Shown here: positions 42,244 through 50,946 of the stretch, in pieces
How positions within the stretch are numbered: position 1 is the stretch's first letter
How the letters are laid out: every line of letters begins with the position of its first letter
DNA from: Euzebya rosea
Lineage (GTDB): Bacteria > Actinomycetota > Nitriliruptoria > Euzebyales > Euzebyaceae
Assembly: GCF_003073135.1 (NCBI RefSeq)
Contig: NZ_PGDQ01000005.1
Span: 248,001 to 312,000, forward strand
Direction of reading: 5' to 3'
DNA: 64,000 nucleotides
The notes under the pieces: model-generated
What the model was told of the DNA's origin: nothing
What the model saw: only the letters and a program-made list of their open reading frames with translations
Databases searched by the model: none
Position numbers and translations under genes: made by a program

Positions 42244-44661
42244 ATGCGTGTTCCTGTTTCCTGGCTGTACGACTACATCGACCTCGACCTGTCCCCCGAG
42301 GAGCTGGCCGACGTCCTGACCATCGGCGGCCTCGAGGTCGACGCCGTCGAGCGGCCAACCACCGGCGCCCGCGGCCTGAAGGTCGTGGAGATCCTGTCCT
42401 TCGCCCCCGTCCCCAAGGCCGACAAGCTGTCGCTGGTCAACGCCTTCGACGGCGAGCGCGAGTGGGAGATCGTCTGCGGCGCCAAGAACTTCTCCGTCGG
42501 CGACCGCGTCCCGGCGGCGCTGCCCGGCTCGACGCTGCCGGGCGGCTTCGAGATCGGCACCAAGAAGCTGATGGGCGTCACCTCCAACGGCATGCTCGCC
42601 TCCGCCCGTGAGCTCGGCGTCGGCGAGGACCACTCGGGCATCTGGCTGCTCGGCGACGACGCCCCCGTCGGTGCGGACGTGACCGACTGGCTGGACCTCG
42701 AGGAGGCCGTCCTCGACATCGACCTGACCCCCGACCGCGGCTACGGCGCCTCCATCTGGGGCCTCGCCCGTGACCTGCACGCCCTGACCGGCGCCGACCT
42801 GAAGGTCCCGCAGCTCGCCGGCAACCCCGGTGGGAACGCCACCGTCGAGGTGTCCCTCGCCGACGGCACCGGAGTGCGTCGCTGGGACGGCCGCGGCATC
42901 GAGGGCGTCACCATCGCGGCCTCGCCGCCTGCGGTCCAGAAGCGGCTGAACCTGGCTGGCATGCGCCCGATCAGCAACGTCGTGGACGCCACCAACTACG
43001 CGATGCTGGAGACCGGCTTCCCTGTCCACGCATACGACCGCGCGCTGCTGAGCGGCGGCCTCGTGGTGCGCAACGCCGAACCCGGCGAGGTGCTGACGAC
43101 CCTCGACGGGGTCGAGCGCATCCTGGACGCCGAGGACGTCGTCATCGCCGACGAGTCCGGCGCGATCGGGCTGGCCGGTGTGATGGGCGGTGACGCCACG
43201 GAGATCAACGAGGGCACCACCGACCTGTACGTCGAGGTCGCGGCGTGGGACCCGGTCAAGGTGCTGCGCACCGGCCGGCGCCACCACCTGTACACCGAGG
43301 CCAAGTCCCGCTTCGAGCGGACCGTCAACACCGAATGGCTGCCGCAGGGCGCCACGCGGGTCGCGGACCTGATCACGGAGTGGGCCGGCGGCACCGTCGT
43401 CGGTGGCCACGACCTCGAGCCGATCCCCGACATGCCCACCCCGATCCGCCTGCGGCCGGCACGGGTCCGGTCGCTGATCGGCATGGACATCTCCGCCGAC
43501 CGCCAGGTCGAGCTGCTGGAGTCGCTGGGCTGCACCACGGAGGGCGAGGGGGAGGACGAGCGCCTGGTCGTCCCGCCGCCGTACCGCCCCGACATGCGGA
43601 TCGAGGCCGACCTGACCGAGGAGGTCGCGCGGCTGTTCGGCTACGACAACATCGAGCCGCGCGTTCCGTCGACCGGTCGGTCCGGCCGACGCTCGCCGGA
43701 GGACCTGGCGGCGCTGGACATCCGTCGGGCGCTGGCGGGCGGTGGCTGGACGGAGGTGCTGCAGTACCCGTTCATCGCCGACGAGGACCTGGTCGCGCTC
43801 GGGCTGGACGACGAGGACCCGCGCCGTCGGACCATCAAGCTGGTCAACCCGCTGTCGAAGGAGGAGTCGGTGCTGCGCACCACGCTGCTCCCCGGCCTGC
43901 TGGCGACGGTTCGGCGAAACGTCAACCGCCAGAACACCGACCTCGCGCTGTTCGAGACGGGGCACGTGTTCGTGCCGCCCGGAGACGGCCACGTGGCCCT
44001 CGACGGTGGCCCGTCCGGTGTCGAGCTGCCAGCCGAGCCCGACCACGTCGCGCTGATCGCCTGCGGGGCCTTCGAGGCCGGCCGGCACGACAGCGACGCC
44101 CGTCCGGTGGAGTTCGCCGACGTGATGGGTGCCGTCGAGCTGATCCGTCGCACCGTCGTGGCCCACGACCTGCGGGTCGAGCGCACCCACGAGATGCCGT
44201 TCCACCCCGGACGGGCCGCCCGCGTGTTCTTCGGGGACACCGAGGTCGGCGTGGTCGGCGAGCTGCACCCGCGGGTGTGCAAGGCCTTCGAGGTGCCCGA
44301 GCGCACCGTCGCAGCCGAGCTGCGGCTGGACGTCATCGTCGACGGCGGCGCCAACCTGCCGACCGCCGTGATGCCCTCGCCCCTGCCGGGCCTGCGGTTC
44401 GACGTCGCCGTCCTGGTGGACGTCGCGGTGGACCATGCGACCGTGCGCGACGTCGTGGCCAGCGCGGCCGGTGAACGGCTGAGCAGCATCGACCTGTTCG
44501 ACGTCTTCACCGGCGAGCAGCTGGGCGAGGGCAAGAAGTCGCTGGCGTTCTCGCTGCTGCTCGACGACCCCGAGACGCAGCTGACCGACACCGAGGAGGC
44601 CGCGGCCATCGAGCGGATCGCCGAGGCGGTCGAGGCGATGGGCGGGCAGCTGCGACGTTAG
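42244..44661 (+). CDS. pheT: Phenylalanyl-tRNA synthetase beta subunit
   Basis: An 805-residue subunit. In order: N-terminal MRVPVSWLYDYIDLDLSPEE, tRNA-binding EMAP-like domain (VVEILSFAPVPKADKLSLVN, VCGAKNFSVGD), B3/B4 editing domain (about 205-400, AATNYAMLETGFPVHAYDRA type), B5 domain (IRLRPARVRSLIGMDIS) and the C-terminal anticodon-binding ferredoxin fold (PLPGLRFDVAVLVD). Length and domain set are normal. A GAGGAG ribosome site precedes ATG 42244. In most actinobacteria argC follows; here a 13-kb accessory block intervenes. Confidence 0.95.
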   Translation: MRVPVSWLYDYIDLDLSPEELADVLTIGGLEVDAVERPTTGARGLKVVEILSFAPVPKADKLSLVNAFDGEREWEIVCGAKNFSVGDRVPAALPGSTLPGGFEIGTKKLMGVTSNGMLASARELGVGEDHSGIWLLGDDAPVGADVTDWLDLEEAVLDIDLTPDRGYGASIWGLARDLHALTGADLKVPQLAGNPGGNATVEVSLADGTGVRRWDGRGIEGVTIAASPPAVQKRLNLAGMRPISNVVDATNYAMLETGFPVHAYDRALLSGGLVVRNAEPGEVLTTLDGVERILDAEDVVIADESGAIGLAGVMGGDATEINEGTTDLYVEVAAWDPVKVLRTGRRHHLYTEAKSRFERTVNTEWLPQGATRVADLITEWAGGTVVGGHDLEPIPDMPTPIRLRPARVRSLIGMDISADRQVELLESLGCTTEGEGEDERLVVPPPYRPDMRIEADLTEEVARLFGYDNIEPRVPSTGRSGRRSPEDLAALDIRRALAGGGWTEVLQYPFIADEDLVALGLDDEDPRRRTIKLVNPLSKEESVLRTTLLPGLLATVRRNVNRQNTDLALFETGHVFVPPGDGHVALDGGPSGVELPAEPDHVALIACGAFEAGRHDSDARPVEFADVMGAVELIRRTVVAHDLRVERTHEMPFHPGRAARVFFGDTEVGVVGELHPRVCKAFEVPERTVAAELRLDVIVDGGANLPTAVMPSPLPGLRFDVAVLVDVAVDHATVRDVVASAAGERLSSIDLFDVFTGEQLGEGKKSLAFSLLLDDPETQLTDTEEAAAIERIAEAVEAMGGQLRR

Positions 44662-44673
44662 GGTGATCGGCCG

Positions 44674-45249
44674 ATGCTGATGCCGAAGACGACGTGGGAG
44701 GGCCTGGCCGACGGCTCGATCACCTGTGCGTTCCGGCGCTGGAAACGGCCGACTGTCAAGGCCGGCGGCACCCTGCGAACCGCCGCCGGCCTGCTGGCCA
44801 TCGATGCTGTCGAGCTGATCGACGAGGCCGACATCGCCGAGTCCGACGCCAGGGCGGCCGGGCACGCCTCGGTCGCCGACGTCCTCGCGGCGCTGCAGGA
44901 GGGCGCCGACCGGCGGCTGTACCGCATCGAGTTCCACCACGCCGGGGTCGACCCGCGCGTGGCGCTCCGCGAGGCCGACGAGCTGTCCGACGCCGACCGG
45001 GCCGAGCTGGACGCGGCGCTGGCCCGGCTGGACGCCGCCGCCGACGACGGTCCCTGGACGTCGACGTTCCTGCGCCTGATCGCCGACCACGAGGGCACCC
45101 GCGCCCCGGACCTGGCCGAGATGGTCGGTGAGCCGGAGGTGCCACGCTTCAAGCGACGGGTCCGCCGCCTCAAGGCCCTGGGCCTGACAGAGTCCCTCCG
45201 CGTCGGCTACCGCCTGTCCCCCCGCGGCCGCGCCCACCTCACCGACTGA
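44674..45249 (+). CDS. ASCH domain protein with C-terminal winged-helix-like part
   Basis: A 191-residue protein. The N-terminal ~90 residues have the ASCH (PUA-like, RNA-binding) pattern: TWEGLADGSITCAFRRWKRP, KAGGTLRTAAGLLAIDAVEL and RLYRIEFHHAG. The C-terminal part (about 115-191) is helical and ends FKRRVRRLKALGLTESLRVG, YRLSPRGRAHL, which suggests a winged helix. It starts 12 bp after pheT. A TAGGGT element 9 nt upstream could drive it separately. A role in RNA binding or regulation is inferred only. Confidence 0.7.
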   Translation: MLMPKTTWEGLADGSITCAFRRWKRPTVKAGGTLRTAAGLLAIDAVELIDEADIAESDARAAGHASVADVLAALQEGADRRLYRIEFHHAGVDPRVALREADELSDADRAELDAALARLDAAADDGPWTSTFLRLIADHEGTRAPDLAEMVGEPEVPRFKRRVRRLKALGLTESLRVGYRLSPRGRAHLTD

Positions 45250-45297
45250 CGAGTGTCGCCACGCGGGCGTCGGCCGCCGTGAGCCGACACGCGTCAG
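45246..45297. terminator. Bidirectional terminator hairpin over two stop codons
   Basis: CTGACG-AG-TGTCG (45246-45258) pairs with CGACA-CG-CGTCAG (45285-45297) with a 2-nt internal mismatch. The stem includes the stop codons of both converging genes. Confidence 0.55.
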
Positions 45298-46220
45298 TGG
45301 GAGGAGTCCCAGTCGTAGCCGCGTTCGGCCCAGTAGTCGGCCGGGCGGTCGGTGGTGAAGCGGATGGTGCCGATGCGCTTGAGGGCCTTGATGCCGTAGT
45401 GGAGGGGAGTGACCAGCCGCAGCGGCGCGCCGTGGTCGCTGGTCAGCGGCTGCCCGTTGAGGCCGGTCGCCAGCAGGGTCTGGGGGTGCATCGCGGTGTC
45501 GGCGTCCAGCCCGACGTAGTACGCCTCGTCGGGCGTGACCAGCTGCACGTAGCCGGTGTCGGCCAGCAGCGACTCGTAGCGGCCGGCGAAGTCGGCGAAG
45601 CGGATGCCCTCCCAGGCGACGACGGCGCTCCACCCCTCGATGCACTTGTGCTCCGTCACCTGGTGCACGGGGCTCGCCCCGTCCAGCACGTCGGCGAGGT
45701 CGAGCTCGTCCAGCAGCTGCCCGTCGGGTCCCTCGACCCGCAGCCGCCAGGCGGCCTCGTCCAGCGGGGGGTCCAGCCCGATCGTGCCGTTCACCCGGAT
45801 GTCCTCGGCGGCGGTGACGTCGAACTCCGGTGCCAGCCGCCCGGGGTCGTACAGGGTCGACCAGACGGTCTCGTTCCACTCGAACCCGCGACGCAGCGGC
45901 CACGGGATGTTGCCGTCCTCCGGGGCCCGCAGCAGCCACCCCCAGCCCAGGCCGAGCGCCGCCACCCCCGCCGCGCCGGTCAGGACCGACCGGCGGGTCC
46001 GCTGGACGTACACCGCCCGGCTGACCCTCGTCGTCTCGGCCCGGGCCTGCGCGGCGAAGGCCTGCGCGCGTCGTTCACGGACGGTCGGGGCGGGGTCGAC
46101 CCCACCGTGGAGGAAGCCGACGACCTCGTCCGGCTCGTCGAGGTGCTGGCCGTCGAGGTCCTGGTCGTCGAGGTGCGGGTCGTCGAGGTCCGGGTCGTCG
46201 CGGTGCGTCGGATCGGTCAC
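45294..46220 (-). CDS. Membrane-tethered or Tat-exported molybdopterin oxidoreductase (sulfite oxidase family)
   Basis: A 308-residue enzyme. It has an acidic His/Asp-rich start (DDPDLDDPHLDDQDLDGQHL), then a twin-arginine-like signal or anchor (QRTRRSVLTGAAGVAALGLG). The SUOX-fold catalytic domain follows, with the Mo-ligand Cys probably in TEHKCIEGWSAVVAWEG near residue 195 and ending LKRIGTIRFTTDRPADYWAE. It resembles MsrP/YedY-type oxidoreductases. GTG 46220 overlaps the stop of the cytochrome b gene, so this is a catalytic subunit with its membrane redox partner. The physiological substrate (oxidised methionine, sulfite or other) is not determined. Confidence 0.85.
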   Translation of the reverse strand: MTDPTHRDDPDLDDPHLDDQDLDGQHLDEPDEVVGFLHGGVDPAPTVRERRAQAFAAQARAETTRVSRAVYVQRTRRSVLTGAAGVAALGLGWGWLLRAPEDGNIPWPLRRGFEWNETVWSTLYDPGRLAPEFDVTAAEDIRVNGTIGLDPPLDEAAWRLRVEGPDGQLLDELDLADVLDGASPVHQVTEHKCIEGWSAVVAWEGIRFADFAGRYESLLADTGYVQLVTPDEAYYVGLDADTAMHPQTLLATGLNGQPLTSDHGAPLRLVTPLHYGIKALKRIGTIRFTTDRPADYWAERGYDWDSSH

Positions 46221-47002
46221 GGCCTGCGCTCCTCCGGGACAGCGGAGTACTCGAACCCGGTCACCATCGACATCAGGTTGCCGAGCCCCGAGCGGGCGAC
46301 CTGCACCAGGTGCAGGACGACGAAGGCCGAGAACGCGATCGTGGTCCAGAAGTGGATCAGCCGCGCGGTCTCGTATCCGCCGAACAGCCCCGTCAGCAAC
46401 GACAGCTGCGTGGGCTTGTAGATCGCGAACCCGGTGCCGACGATGAGGAACGCCAGCAGCACCACGCCGGTGTAGGCGATCTTCTGGGCGGCGTTGTAGC
46501 GGCCGTGCGGCGGGGCGTCGGCGCGCAGGTGCACGTCGTGGAGGACGACGTCGACGGCGTCGCGGGCGTCGTACCGGTCGGGCACCAGGTGACGCCACTG
46601 GCCGCTCCGCGCCAGGTAGGCGACGTAGAACACGCCGTTGAGGACGAACAACCACCCGGTGTTGAGGTGGAAGGCGATGCCCTTGGCCAGCCGTCGCTCC
46701 AGCCCGAGGGCTGAGTAGAACCCGTCCGGGAAGAACGCGAAGACCTCCCACGACCCGACCCCGGCGGCGTAGACGTCGTTGGCCCAGTAGATCCGCAGCC
46801 CCGACCACATCATCACGGCCAGGATCGGCACGTTCAGCCAGTGCGTCCATCGGATCACCCGCGGATGGGCCTCTCGGGCGAGCAGGTCGGGCGGGGGTGA
46901 GGGGGCTTCGGTGCGCACGAGGGCTCCGGGCGTGGGGAATGCCTGATCCTCGCCGGGAACGTCGGCGGCCGCCACCGTCATCCGATGGCGGCCGCCTGTC
47001 AT
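46217..47002 (-). CDS. Cytochrome b561-type membrane subunit
   Basis: A 261-residue haem-binding membrane protein that would carry electrons between quinones and the molybdoenzyme encoded next. Four or more hydrophobic helices carry spaced histidines, for example HPRVIRWTHWLNVPILAVMM, AKGIAFHLNTGWLFVLNGVF, VVLLAFLIVGTGFAIYKP and RLIHFWTTIAFSAFVVLHLV. Starts at 47002 and 46981 are both possible; neither has a strong ribosome site. Its stop overlaps the start of the oxidoreductase gene. Confidence 0.85.
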   Translation of the reverse strand: MTGGRHRMTVAAADVPGEDQAFPTPGALVRTEAPSPPPDLLAREAHPRVIRWTHWLNVPILAVMMWSGLRIYWANDVYAAGVGSWEVFAFFPDGFYSALGLERRLAKGIAFHLNTGWLFVLNGVFYVAYLARSGQWRHLVPDRYDARDAVDVVLHDVHLRADAPPHGRYNAAQKIAYTGVVLLAFLIVGTGFAIYKPTQLSLLTGLFGGYETARLIHFWTTIAFSAFVVLHLVQVARSGLGNLMSMVTGFEYSAVPEERRP

Positions 47003-47022
47003 GGCTTCGTAAGGGTCGACGA

Positions 47023-47973
47023 TCAGGTCGTGAAGGTCAGGGCCGCCGCACCGATCACGCCCGAGTCGTCGCCGAGCTCGGCCAGCACCCACCGGCGGGG
47101 GACCTCCGGGGCGATGAGGCGCGGACGAACCGCGTCGGCGATCCGGTCGACGTGCTCCTGGCCGAGCTTCTCCGCCAGGCCGCCGCCGAAGACGATCGTG
47201 TCGACGTCCAGGACGTTGATCACCCCCGCGATGGCCACGCCGAGCGCGGCCACGGATTCCTCCATCAGCCGGACCGCCAGGGGATCGCCGTCCCTCAGCG
47301 CACGTTTCCAGACGCCGGAAGTGAGCCGGTCCTTGCCCTTGGACGCCATGATCGTCGGCAGGGAGGTGCGTTCGCCCGCGGCGATGGCCTCCTGGACGGC
47401 GGCGGCCATGGACGCACGTCCGGCGTAGGCCTCCACGCACCCCTGTCGGCCGCAGCCGCACCAGCGTCCGCCCTCGACCGACACCGGGACGTGGCCGAGC
47501 TCGCCGGCGGTGCCGGAGCTGCCGTGGTGGACCCGGCCGTCGATGACCAGGCCACCGCCGATCCCGGTCCCCAACCAGCAGCCGAGCACGATGGTGCCGC
47601 CCGTCGCCGCGCCGAACCGGGCCTCGCCGAAGGTCCCCACGTTCGCGTCGTTGCCGAGCTCCACCGGCAGGCCCAGCCGGTCCTCGAGCATCGCGCCCAG
47701 GGGGACGGCGTCGTCGAAGCCCGACAGGTTGGGGGCGTGGAGCATCACGCCGTCGGAGATCGGTCCGGGCGCGCCGACCCCGACTCCGACGACCGGGTCG
47801 TCGGTGTCGGCGGCGATGGCCTCGACCGCCTCCGCGATCGCGGCCACGACCGCGTCGGGCCCCTCGACGGGGGTGACCTGCTTGACGTGGCCCTCGGCCC
47901 GTCCGTCCTGGTCGACTCGAGCGGCCAGCACCTTGGTGCCACCGAGGTCGACGCCGATGTGGGTGCCCATCAT
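47023..47973 (-). CDS. ROK-family sugar kinase (glucokinase type)
   Basis: A 316-residue kinase. The ATP site reads IGVDLGGTKVLAARVD at the N-terminus. The sugar-binding part has LGNDANVGTFGEARFG near residue 105 and GTGIGGGLVIDGRVHHGSSG, AGELGHVPV near 150. The ROK zinc motif GRWCGCGRQGCVEAYA follows. The C-terminal phosphate loop is TIVFGGGLAEKL. This pattern fits a glucokinase, though ROK kinases also act on other hexoses. A -10 box TATCGT lies 8 nt before ATG 47973, so the gene is probably leaderless. Confidence 0.88.
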   Translation of the reverse strand: MMGTHIGVDLGGTKVLAARVDQDGRAEGHVKQVTPVEGPDAVVAAIAEAVEAIAADTDDPVVGVGVGAPGPISDGVMLHAPNLSGFDDAVPLGAMLEDRLGLPVELGNDANVGTFGEARFGAATGGTIVLGCWLGTGIGGGLVIDGRVHHGSSGTAGELGHVPVSVEGGRWCGCGRQGCVEAYAGRASMAAAVQEAIAAGERTSLPTIMASKGKDRLTSGVWKRALRDGDPLAVRLMEESVAALGVAIAGVINVLDVDTIVFGGGLAEKLGQEHVDRIADAVRPRLIAPEVPRRWVLAELGDDSGVIGAAALTFTT

Positions 47974-47981
47974 GGGTCCTG

Positions 47982-47987
47982 ACGATA
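47982..47987 (-). promoter_or_regulatory. Leaderless -10 element of the ROK kinase gene
   Basis: TATCGT on the minus strand, 8 nt before ATG 47973. Confidence 0.55.
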
Positions 47988-48055
47988 GGGGGAGGTGTGG
48001 CCGCGGCACACGATGTGGTGTGGCGGCGCGCGAGGTGTGGTCGCGGGTGGGCGGG

Positions 48056-50068
48056 TCAGCCGACCCGGACCTGCCCGACGCCGTAGTCCTCCAGCGGCAC
48101 GCCGTTGCTGTCGACGTCGAACTTGCCGTTGCCGTTGCCGGCCACGACGACGACCGTCCCACAGTCCGTGCCCTCGGCAGCGGAGATCTGGAACGTCAAC
48201 GTGTCGTCGGTCACCGAGACGGGGCCGGCGGCCTTCGTCGGGTCGATCGGTTCGCCGTCGATGGAGGTGATGCTCAGCAGCCCGTTGTCGGTGGCGCCGA
48301 ACCCGTCGGCCCCGCCGTCGTTGTCGGCGTCCTCGAAGGTGTCCGCACCGGCGCCGAGGACGTCGGTGCTGCTGCAGGGGAACAGCAGGATGTTGAGGTC
48401 ACGCGAGATCGGGGTGTCGTCGAACCGGCCGTTGACGGTGAAGGTCACGGGCTGCGACGGGCTGGCGGTGACCGGTTCGTCGGGGTCGACCCTGAACACG
48501 AGGGTGTCGGCCGGACGGTCGGGGTCCGACGGTTCGGTGGGCTCCTCCTGCTCGCCGTAGCGCACGACGCTGGTGCCGTACGCGACGGTCGGTCGGCCGG
48601 CCCCGTCGACCGGAAGGGGGTCGGTGGCGGCGTCGAAGGCCACCACGACCGAGCAGTCCGGTGCGCCGGAGGACACCTGGATGCCGAGCCGGTCGTCCTC
48701 GGGCTCGGCGTCGCGGACCAGCTGGCTGTCGTCGACGTCGACGAAGTTGATGCCGGTGATGATCGCCTCGCCGGTGTCGCTGGACCCAAGGCCGTCTGCT
48801 GCGCCGTCGCCGTCGGCGTCGGTGAAGACCGCCGATCCGTCGGTGTCGACCTCGACGCTGTCGCAGGCGAACAGCCCGACGTGCAGGGCGGTCGCGCCAC
48901 CCAGCTGGGTGACGGCGATCGTGTCGAGCTGGGACAGCTCGGTGTCGAGCGCCAAGGGGTCGACGGTGTAGGCCGGCAGGGCGTCGTCGCCGCCCTGGCC
49001 CGGCTGCTCGCCGGCACCGCAGGCCTCGGCGGCGGTCTCGGCCTCCTCCAGCACCGCGGTGGACACCGCGGCCTCCCCACCGACGGCCTGGACGACCTCG
49101 ATGGTGCCGCAGTGGTCGCGGAAGAACGCGCGCCCCTCCTGCGACAGGACCTCGGGGGTGGCGCTGATGACCAGCGGACGCAACCCCTTGCCGGCCAGCT
49201 GGGCGGCGGTGATGGAGTCGGGGAAGTCGTCGCCCCTGGCCAGCATCACGTCGTCGGTACCGAAGCCGAGCTGCTCGGCGGTCCAGGCCGCCACGACGGT
49301 GGAGGTCTCCACGCGGGTGTCCCCGCCGAGGCGCACGACCCGTACACCACGGTCCTCGATGGCGTCGACGACCGCCTCGGACACCGCGGCCGGTCCACCG
49401 AGCACGACGACCTGCTCGACGTCGGCGTCGTCGATCAGCGCGGCCGCCTCGTTCCGCAGGACGTCGGTTTCGGTGTACAGCACGGGTGTGGGGCCGGCGT
49501 AGGCCATCGGGCTGCCGGCCAGTGCGTCGGCGAAACCCTCGCCGTCGGCCAGCAGCACCGTGGCCAGCCCGTCCACGTTCGGCAACGCGCCGTTCTCGAT
49601 GGCCGCGCGGGCCACCACCTCGGCGGTGTCGTACTGCGACTCGCCGAACAGGCGCGTCACGTTGCGGCCACCGTCGGCCAGCTGGTCCGCCACGTCCTCG
49701 GACACGCTCGACGTGCCGCCGACGATCACGATGTCGTCCACGCCCAGGCCGTCGAGCGCGTCGACGGTCTCCTGCGGCAGGTCCTCGGGGTAGACCAGCA
49801 GCAGCGCCGCGTCCAGGGCCCCGGCCAGCGCCGTGCCGGCGAGGGCGTCCTGCGGCGCGACGGCCGTGGCGATCACGGCCGTGCCGGTGCCGTCGGGGAA
49901 GGCCTGGTCGGCAAGCGCAACTGCCGTGGCGACCCGGTTGGGTCCCGCGACCCGGGCGGGCGTGACGTCCTCGACCGCACGCGCTGGCGCGACGGGGAAC
50001 GCCACGAGCAGGCCGAGCATGGCGAGGGCAGACATGATGACGCGAGAGAGTGAACGGGCGTTGTCCAT
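48056..50068 (-). CDS. Secreted CWB2 cell-wall-binding protein with duplicated C-terminal domain
   Basis: A 670-residue exported protein. The signal peptide is SRVIMSALAMLGLLVAFPVA, then PARA. Residues about 35-330 are three CWB2 repeats (VAGPNRVATAVALADQAF, DDIVIVGGTSSVSEDVADQL, VEQVVVLGGPAAVSEAVVDA), which attach proteins to cell-wall polymers. The remaining half holds two copies of a ~130-residue domain, each with a Cys pair and an Asp-rich loop (TDADGDGAADGLGSSD in the first, EDADNDGGADGFGATD in the second). These loops may bind calcium. No enzymatic motif is seen. ATG 50068 gives the signal peptide. It stands alone. Confidence 0.85.
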   Translation of the reverse strand: MDNARSLSRVIMSALAMLGLLVAFPVAPARAVEDVTPARVAGPNRVATAVALADQAFPDGTGTAVIATAVAPQDALAGTALAGALDAALLLVYPEDLPQETVDALDGLGVDDIVIVGGTSSVSEDVADQLADGGRNVTRLFGESQYDTAEVVARAAIENGALPNVDGLATVLLADGEGFADALAGSPMAYAGPTPVLYTETDVLRNEAAALIDDADVEQVVVLGGPAAVSEAVVDAIEDRGVRVVRLGGDTRVETSTVVAAWTAEQLGFGTDDVMLARGDDFPDSITAAQLAGKGLRPLVISATPEVLSQEGRAFFRDHCGTIEVVQAVGGEAAVSTAVLEEAETAAEACGAGEQPGQGGDDALPAYTVDPLALDTELSQLDTIAVTQLGGATALHVGLFACDSVEVDTDGSAVFTDADGDGAADGLGSSDTGEAIITGINFVDVDDSQLVRDAEPEDDRLGIQVSSGAPDCSVVVAFDAATDPLPVDGAGRPTVAYGTSVVRYGEQEEPTEPSDPDRPADTLVFRVDPDEPVTASPSQPVTFTVNGRFDDTPISRDLNILLFPCSSTDVLGAGADTFEDADNDGGADGFGATDNGLLSITSIDGEPIDPTKAAGPVSVTDDTLTFQISAAEGTDCGTVVVVAGNGNGKFDVDSNGVPLEDYGVGQVRVG

Positions 50069-50124
50069 GGGCGTGTCCGTTTCCGCAGTGGTCAGGGAGC
50101 AAACATCCGGGCGCGGGGACCCGG

Positions 50125-50130
50125 CACAAT
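50125..50130 (+). promoter_or_regulatory. Leaderless -10 element of the DUF2277 gene
   Basis: CACAAT lies 7 nt before ATG 50138 and overlaps the alternative ATG 50129, supporting the second ATG. Confidence 0.45.
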
Positions 50131-50137
50131 GACCCGC

Positions 50138-50416
50138 ATGTGCCGAAACATTACCGAGCTGAGGGGCCTCGAGCCGCCAGCCACCGAGGACGAGATCGCC
50201 GCCGCCGCACGGCAGTACATCCGCAAGGTGACCGGTATCCGCCAGCCCAACGCCGCGGTCACCCCCGACTACGAAGCGGCGGTCGAGCGGGTCGCGGCGG
50301 TCACCGCCGAGCTGCTGGGCGGCCTGCCCCCGCGCCGCCAGCCACCGAGCAAGGTCCCGCCGATGCGCATCCCGCACGTCCGCGAACGCATGGGGCTGCC
50401 GCCGCTGGAGGGCTGA
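50138..50416 (+). CDS. DUF2277 family protein
   Basis: A 92-residue protein matching the DUF2277 family, whose members start MCRNI and have EPPATEDEIAAAARQYIRKV and GIRQPNAAVTPDYEAAVERV, as here. The C-terminus reads PPMRIPHVRERMGLPPLEG. The conserved N-terminal Cys-Arg-Asn could be functional, but no activity is known. The start at 50138 rather than 50129 follows from the family N-terminus and the -10 box. Confidence 0.85.
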   Translation: MCRNITELRGLEPPATEDEIAAAARQYIRKVTGIRQPNAAVTPDYEAAVERVAAVTAELLGGLPPRRQPPSKVPPMRIPHVRERMGLPPLEG

Positions 50417-50442
50417 CCCCGGGACGTCGGGCCGTGACGGGT

Positions 50443-50883
50443 TCAGCTCGCGGCCAGCTCCTCCATGTGGGCGCGGTACTCCTCGGCCAGCCGTGACTTC
50501 TGCTCGTCGGTCAGCGCCTTGCCGGCCATCTGGAACACCTCCTGCTCCTCCTCGTCCAGGTGGTGCTCGACCCGTTCCTTGAGGGTCCGCGCCGTGGCGA
50601 TCCACCCGGGGGAGGACATGTCGGTGGACTCCAGCTCCTCCACCAGCTCGTCCATCTCATGGTGCTCGGCGACGGAGTGGCGCGACTTCTCCTGCGTCAG
50701 GTCGTGCTCCATGAGCGGCACGTAGAAGTGGCGTTCCTCCGCCAGCGCGTGGCGGTCCAGCTCGTCCTTCAGCCGGTCGAACAGCTCGCGGCGACCGTCG
50801 CTGTCGCCGTGGGTCTTCACCAGCTGGTCGAGGAGTGTGCGCTGCGTGTCGTGGCTCTCGCGGAGGGCTTCGAAGATCGTCAT
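50443..50883 (-). CDS. Hemerythrin-like (HHE) domain protein
   Basis: A 146-residue four-helix protein with the His/Glu pattern of non-haem di-iron hemerythrins: SHDTQRTLLDQLV near residue 10, LDRHALAEERHFYVPLMEHD near 42, EHHEMDELVEELES near 73 and RVEHHLDEEEQEVFQMAGK near 104. It could bind oxygen or sense redox or iron state. It is transcribed divergently from the kinase-LLM fusion gene, 63 bp apart. ATG 50883 was chosen; a GTG 6 nt upstream is also possible. Confidence 0.88.
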   Translation of the reverse strand: MTIFEALRESHDTQRTLLDQLVKTHGDSDGRRELFDRLKDELDRHALAEERHFYVPLMEHDLTQEKSRHSVAEHHEMDELVEELESTDMSSPGWIATARTLKERVEHHLDEEEQEVFQMAGKALTDEQKSRLAEEYRAHMEELAAS

Positions 50884-50934
50884 GGTCACCCGTGTTCCCG
50901 TTCGGTGGCGTCCCGAATCGTCCCGAGAGGGGAG

Positions 50935-50940
50935 TATCGT
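50935..50940 (+). promoter_or_regulatory. Leaderless -10 element of the kinase-LLM fusion gene
   Basis: TATCGT lies 6 nt before GTG 50947. Confidence 0.5.
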
Positions 50941-50946
50941 CGTGCC

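Noticed and set aside
42226-45939. 1237-codon minus-strand open frame
   Set aside because: Most of it is antisense to pheT; only the far upstream part coincides with the molybdoenzyme region, in a different frame.
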